Part shown: one piece after another, positions 31,389-32,143 of the stretch | Layout of the letters: every line of letters starts with the position of its first letter | Numbering within the stretch: the first letter of the stretch is position 1 | Source: JBDIVL01 sp039794405 | GTDB taxonomy: Bacteria > Planctomycetota > Brocadiia > Brocadiales > Brocadiaceae | Assembly (NCBI GenBank): GCA_039794405.1 | Contig: JBDIVL010000049.1 | Span: 1 to 32,143, forward strand | Length of the DNA: 32,143 nt | Direction: 5' to 3' | Notes under the pieces: generated by a model | The model's input: the letters and a program-made list of their open reading frames with translations, nothing else | Told to the model about the DNA's origin: nothing | The model's database searches: none | Program-made: the position numbers and the translations under genes

Positions 31389-32143
31389 TTACCAAAAATT
31401 GTTTATATCACTTTCAAGTGTATCAAGGCGTCCTGAAATTTCGCCTTTTTCATCGGAGGTAAGGGGTTGGTCTTTTATCCGTTGCAAAAATTCCCTTCGG
31501 ACTTCATCTAATCTCAATTGGAAGTCCCTTCCCCGGACACGCGGCAATCTTCCGATCAGCATCCCATCGTCAATCTTCCTCTGGAGCACGATCATCCAAT
31601 CCTCAAGCCTTGTCTCATCGATTCTTGAAGGATAGGCACGCACCTTCTTGACCTCCCCTTCCAGCTCGTTCAGTGTCGCGATAAGGGGATCCCATTCCTT
31701 CTGCGTGGTCTTCCTTTCCCTCAGCACCGTATAATCCCTTCGGAGATTATCAAGTTTTGACATAAAAGCCTGAGATTCGTTAGGGGTTAATTCACCAGAT
31801 CCCAACCCATTGCCAATCGTCTGCTGAAGCAAAAACATTCGATCCGAGAATTGTGTCTCATCGATTCTTGAAGGATAGGCGCGCACCTTCTTGACCTCCC
31901 CTTCCAGCTCGTTCAGTGTCGCGATAAGGGGTTCCCATTCCTTCTGCGTGGTCTTTCTTTCCCTCAGCACCGTATAATCCCTTCGGAGATTATCAAGTTT
32001 CATCAGAAAAGTCTGCGCCTCGTTAGGGGTTAATTCACCAGATCCCAACCCATTGCCAATCGTCTGTTGAAGCAAAAACATTCGATCCTCGGTTTTTCTT
32101 TCATTTTCAGGCCATCTTTGAGAATGATACACCAAATCACATT
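31389..32143 (-). CDS. Protein of 81-residue repeats, 5' end beyond the window
   Basis: The frame is open to the window edge and no clear start lies inside, so the gene is partial. It contains two nearly identical units of 81 residues (RMFLLQQTIGNGLGSGELTP ... KVRAYPSRIDET). A third, diverged unit (EDWMIVLQRKIDDGMLIGRL...) ends in DTLESDINNFW. The DNA period is 243 bases and only a few bases differ between the first two units. Each unit is mostly helical and ends in ELEGEVKKVRAY; coiled-coil-like packing is likely. No family was recognised. Further repeats may lie upstream. The motif GxGSGELTPNEAQ resembles calcium-loop-like turns only superficially. Confidence 0.75.
   Translation of the reverse strand, partial: CDLVYHSQRWPENERKTEDRMFLLQQTIGNGLGSGELTPNEAQTFLMKLDNLRRDYTVLRERKTTQKEWEPLIATLNELEGEVKKVRAYPSRIDETQFSDRMFLLQQTIGNGLGSGELTPNESQAFMSKLDNLRRDYTVLRERKTTQKEWDPLIATLNELEGEVKKVRAYPSRIDETRLEDWMIVLQRKIDDGMLIGRLPRVRGRDFQLRLDEVRREFLQRIKDQPLTSDEKGEISGRLDTLESDINNFW

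Overview
The window looks like an accessory region of a moderately AT-rich, Gram-negative-type (diderm) bacterial chromosome. It carries a tripartite RND efflux system with an outer-membrane lipoprotein, an ECF sigma/anti-sigma pair, periplasmic and lipoprotein signal sequences, and many intergenic short tandem repeats and palindromes. The style (heptamer-type tandem repeats, REP-associated transposases, toxin-antitoxin debris) fits environmental planctomycetes of the anammox type (Brocadia-like), but no diagnostic gene is present, so the lineage is only a guess. No rRNA, tRNA or CRISPR array was seen.

Region 1 (about 0.4-6.7 kb): a TlpA-like thioredoxin is followed by three glycosyltransferases: a cellulose-synthase-like GT2 split by one in-frame TAA, a GT-C membrane enzyme, and a DPM1-like GT2. 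The last is coupled to a fused radical SAM + ArsM-type arsenite methyltransferase. That fusion appears to start at an AUU codon, and all three diagnostic ArsM cysteines are present. The order suggests envelope glycan or glycolipid synthesis next to organoarsenical chemistry.

Region 2 (6.9-14.4 kb): ECF sigma factor, zinc-finger anti-sigma factor, then an RND pump, membrane fusion protein and TolC-like lipoprotein, all in one direction. This is probably a stress-induced efflux regulon.

Region 3 (14.4-15.4 kb): about 1 kb without an intact gene, packed with nested inverted-repeat elements. It is followed by an antitoxin, a truncated RelE toxin and an exported DUF255 (YyaL-type) protein.

Region 4 (18-21 kb and 26.9-30 kb): a repeat-rich gene graveyard. 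A RelBE-like toxin-antitoxin module is present twice with identical coding sequence, each copy between pieces of the same REP-associated tyrosine transposase. Around the copies lie remnants of a methyltransferase, gpmA, rubrerythrin, a HEPN protein, higB and several transposase fragments.

Region 5 (21.1-26.9 kb): intact housekeeping-like genes: a P2-type cation ATPase coupled to a site-2 protease with CBS domains, an aldo/keto reductase, and a rubredoxin + metallo-beta-lactamase-fold protein on the minus strand.

Region 6 (30.2-32.1 kb, minus strand): three envelope or unknown genes. These are a protein built from 81-residue repeats that runs off the window edge, a small lipoprotein, and a DUF3047-like exported protein. 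The leader of the last can fold two adjacent perfect hairpins, one of which hides the ribosome-binding site.
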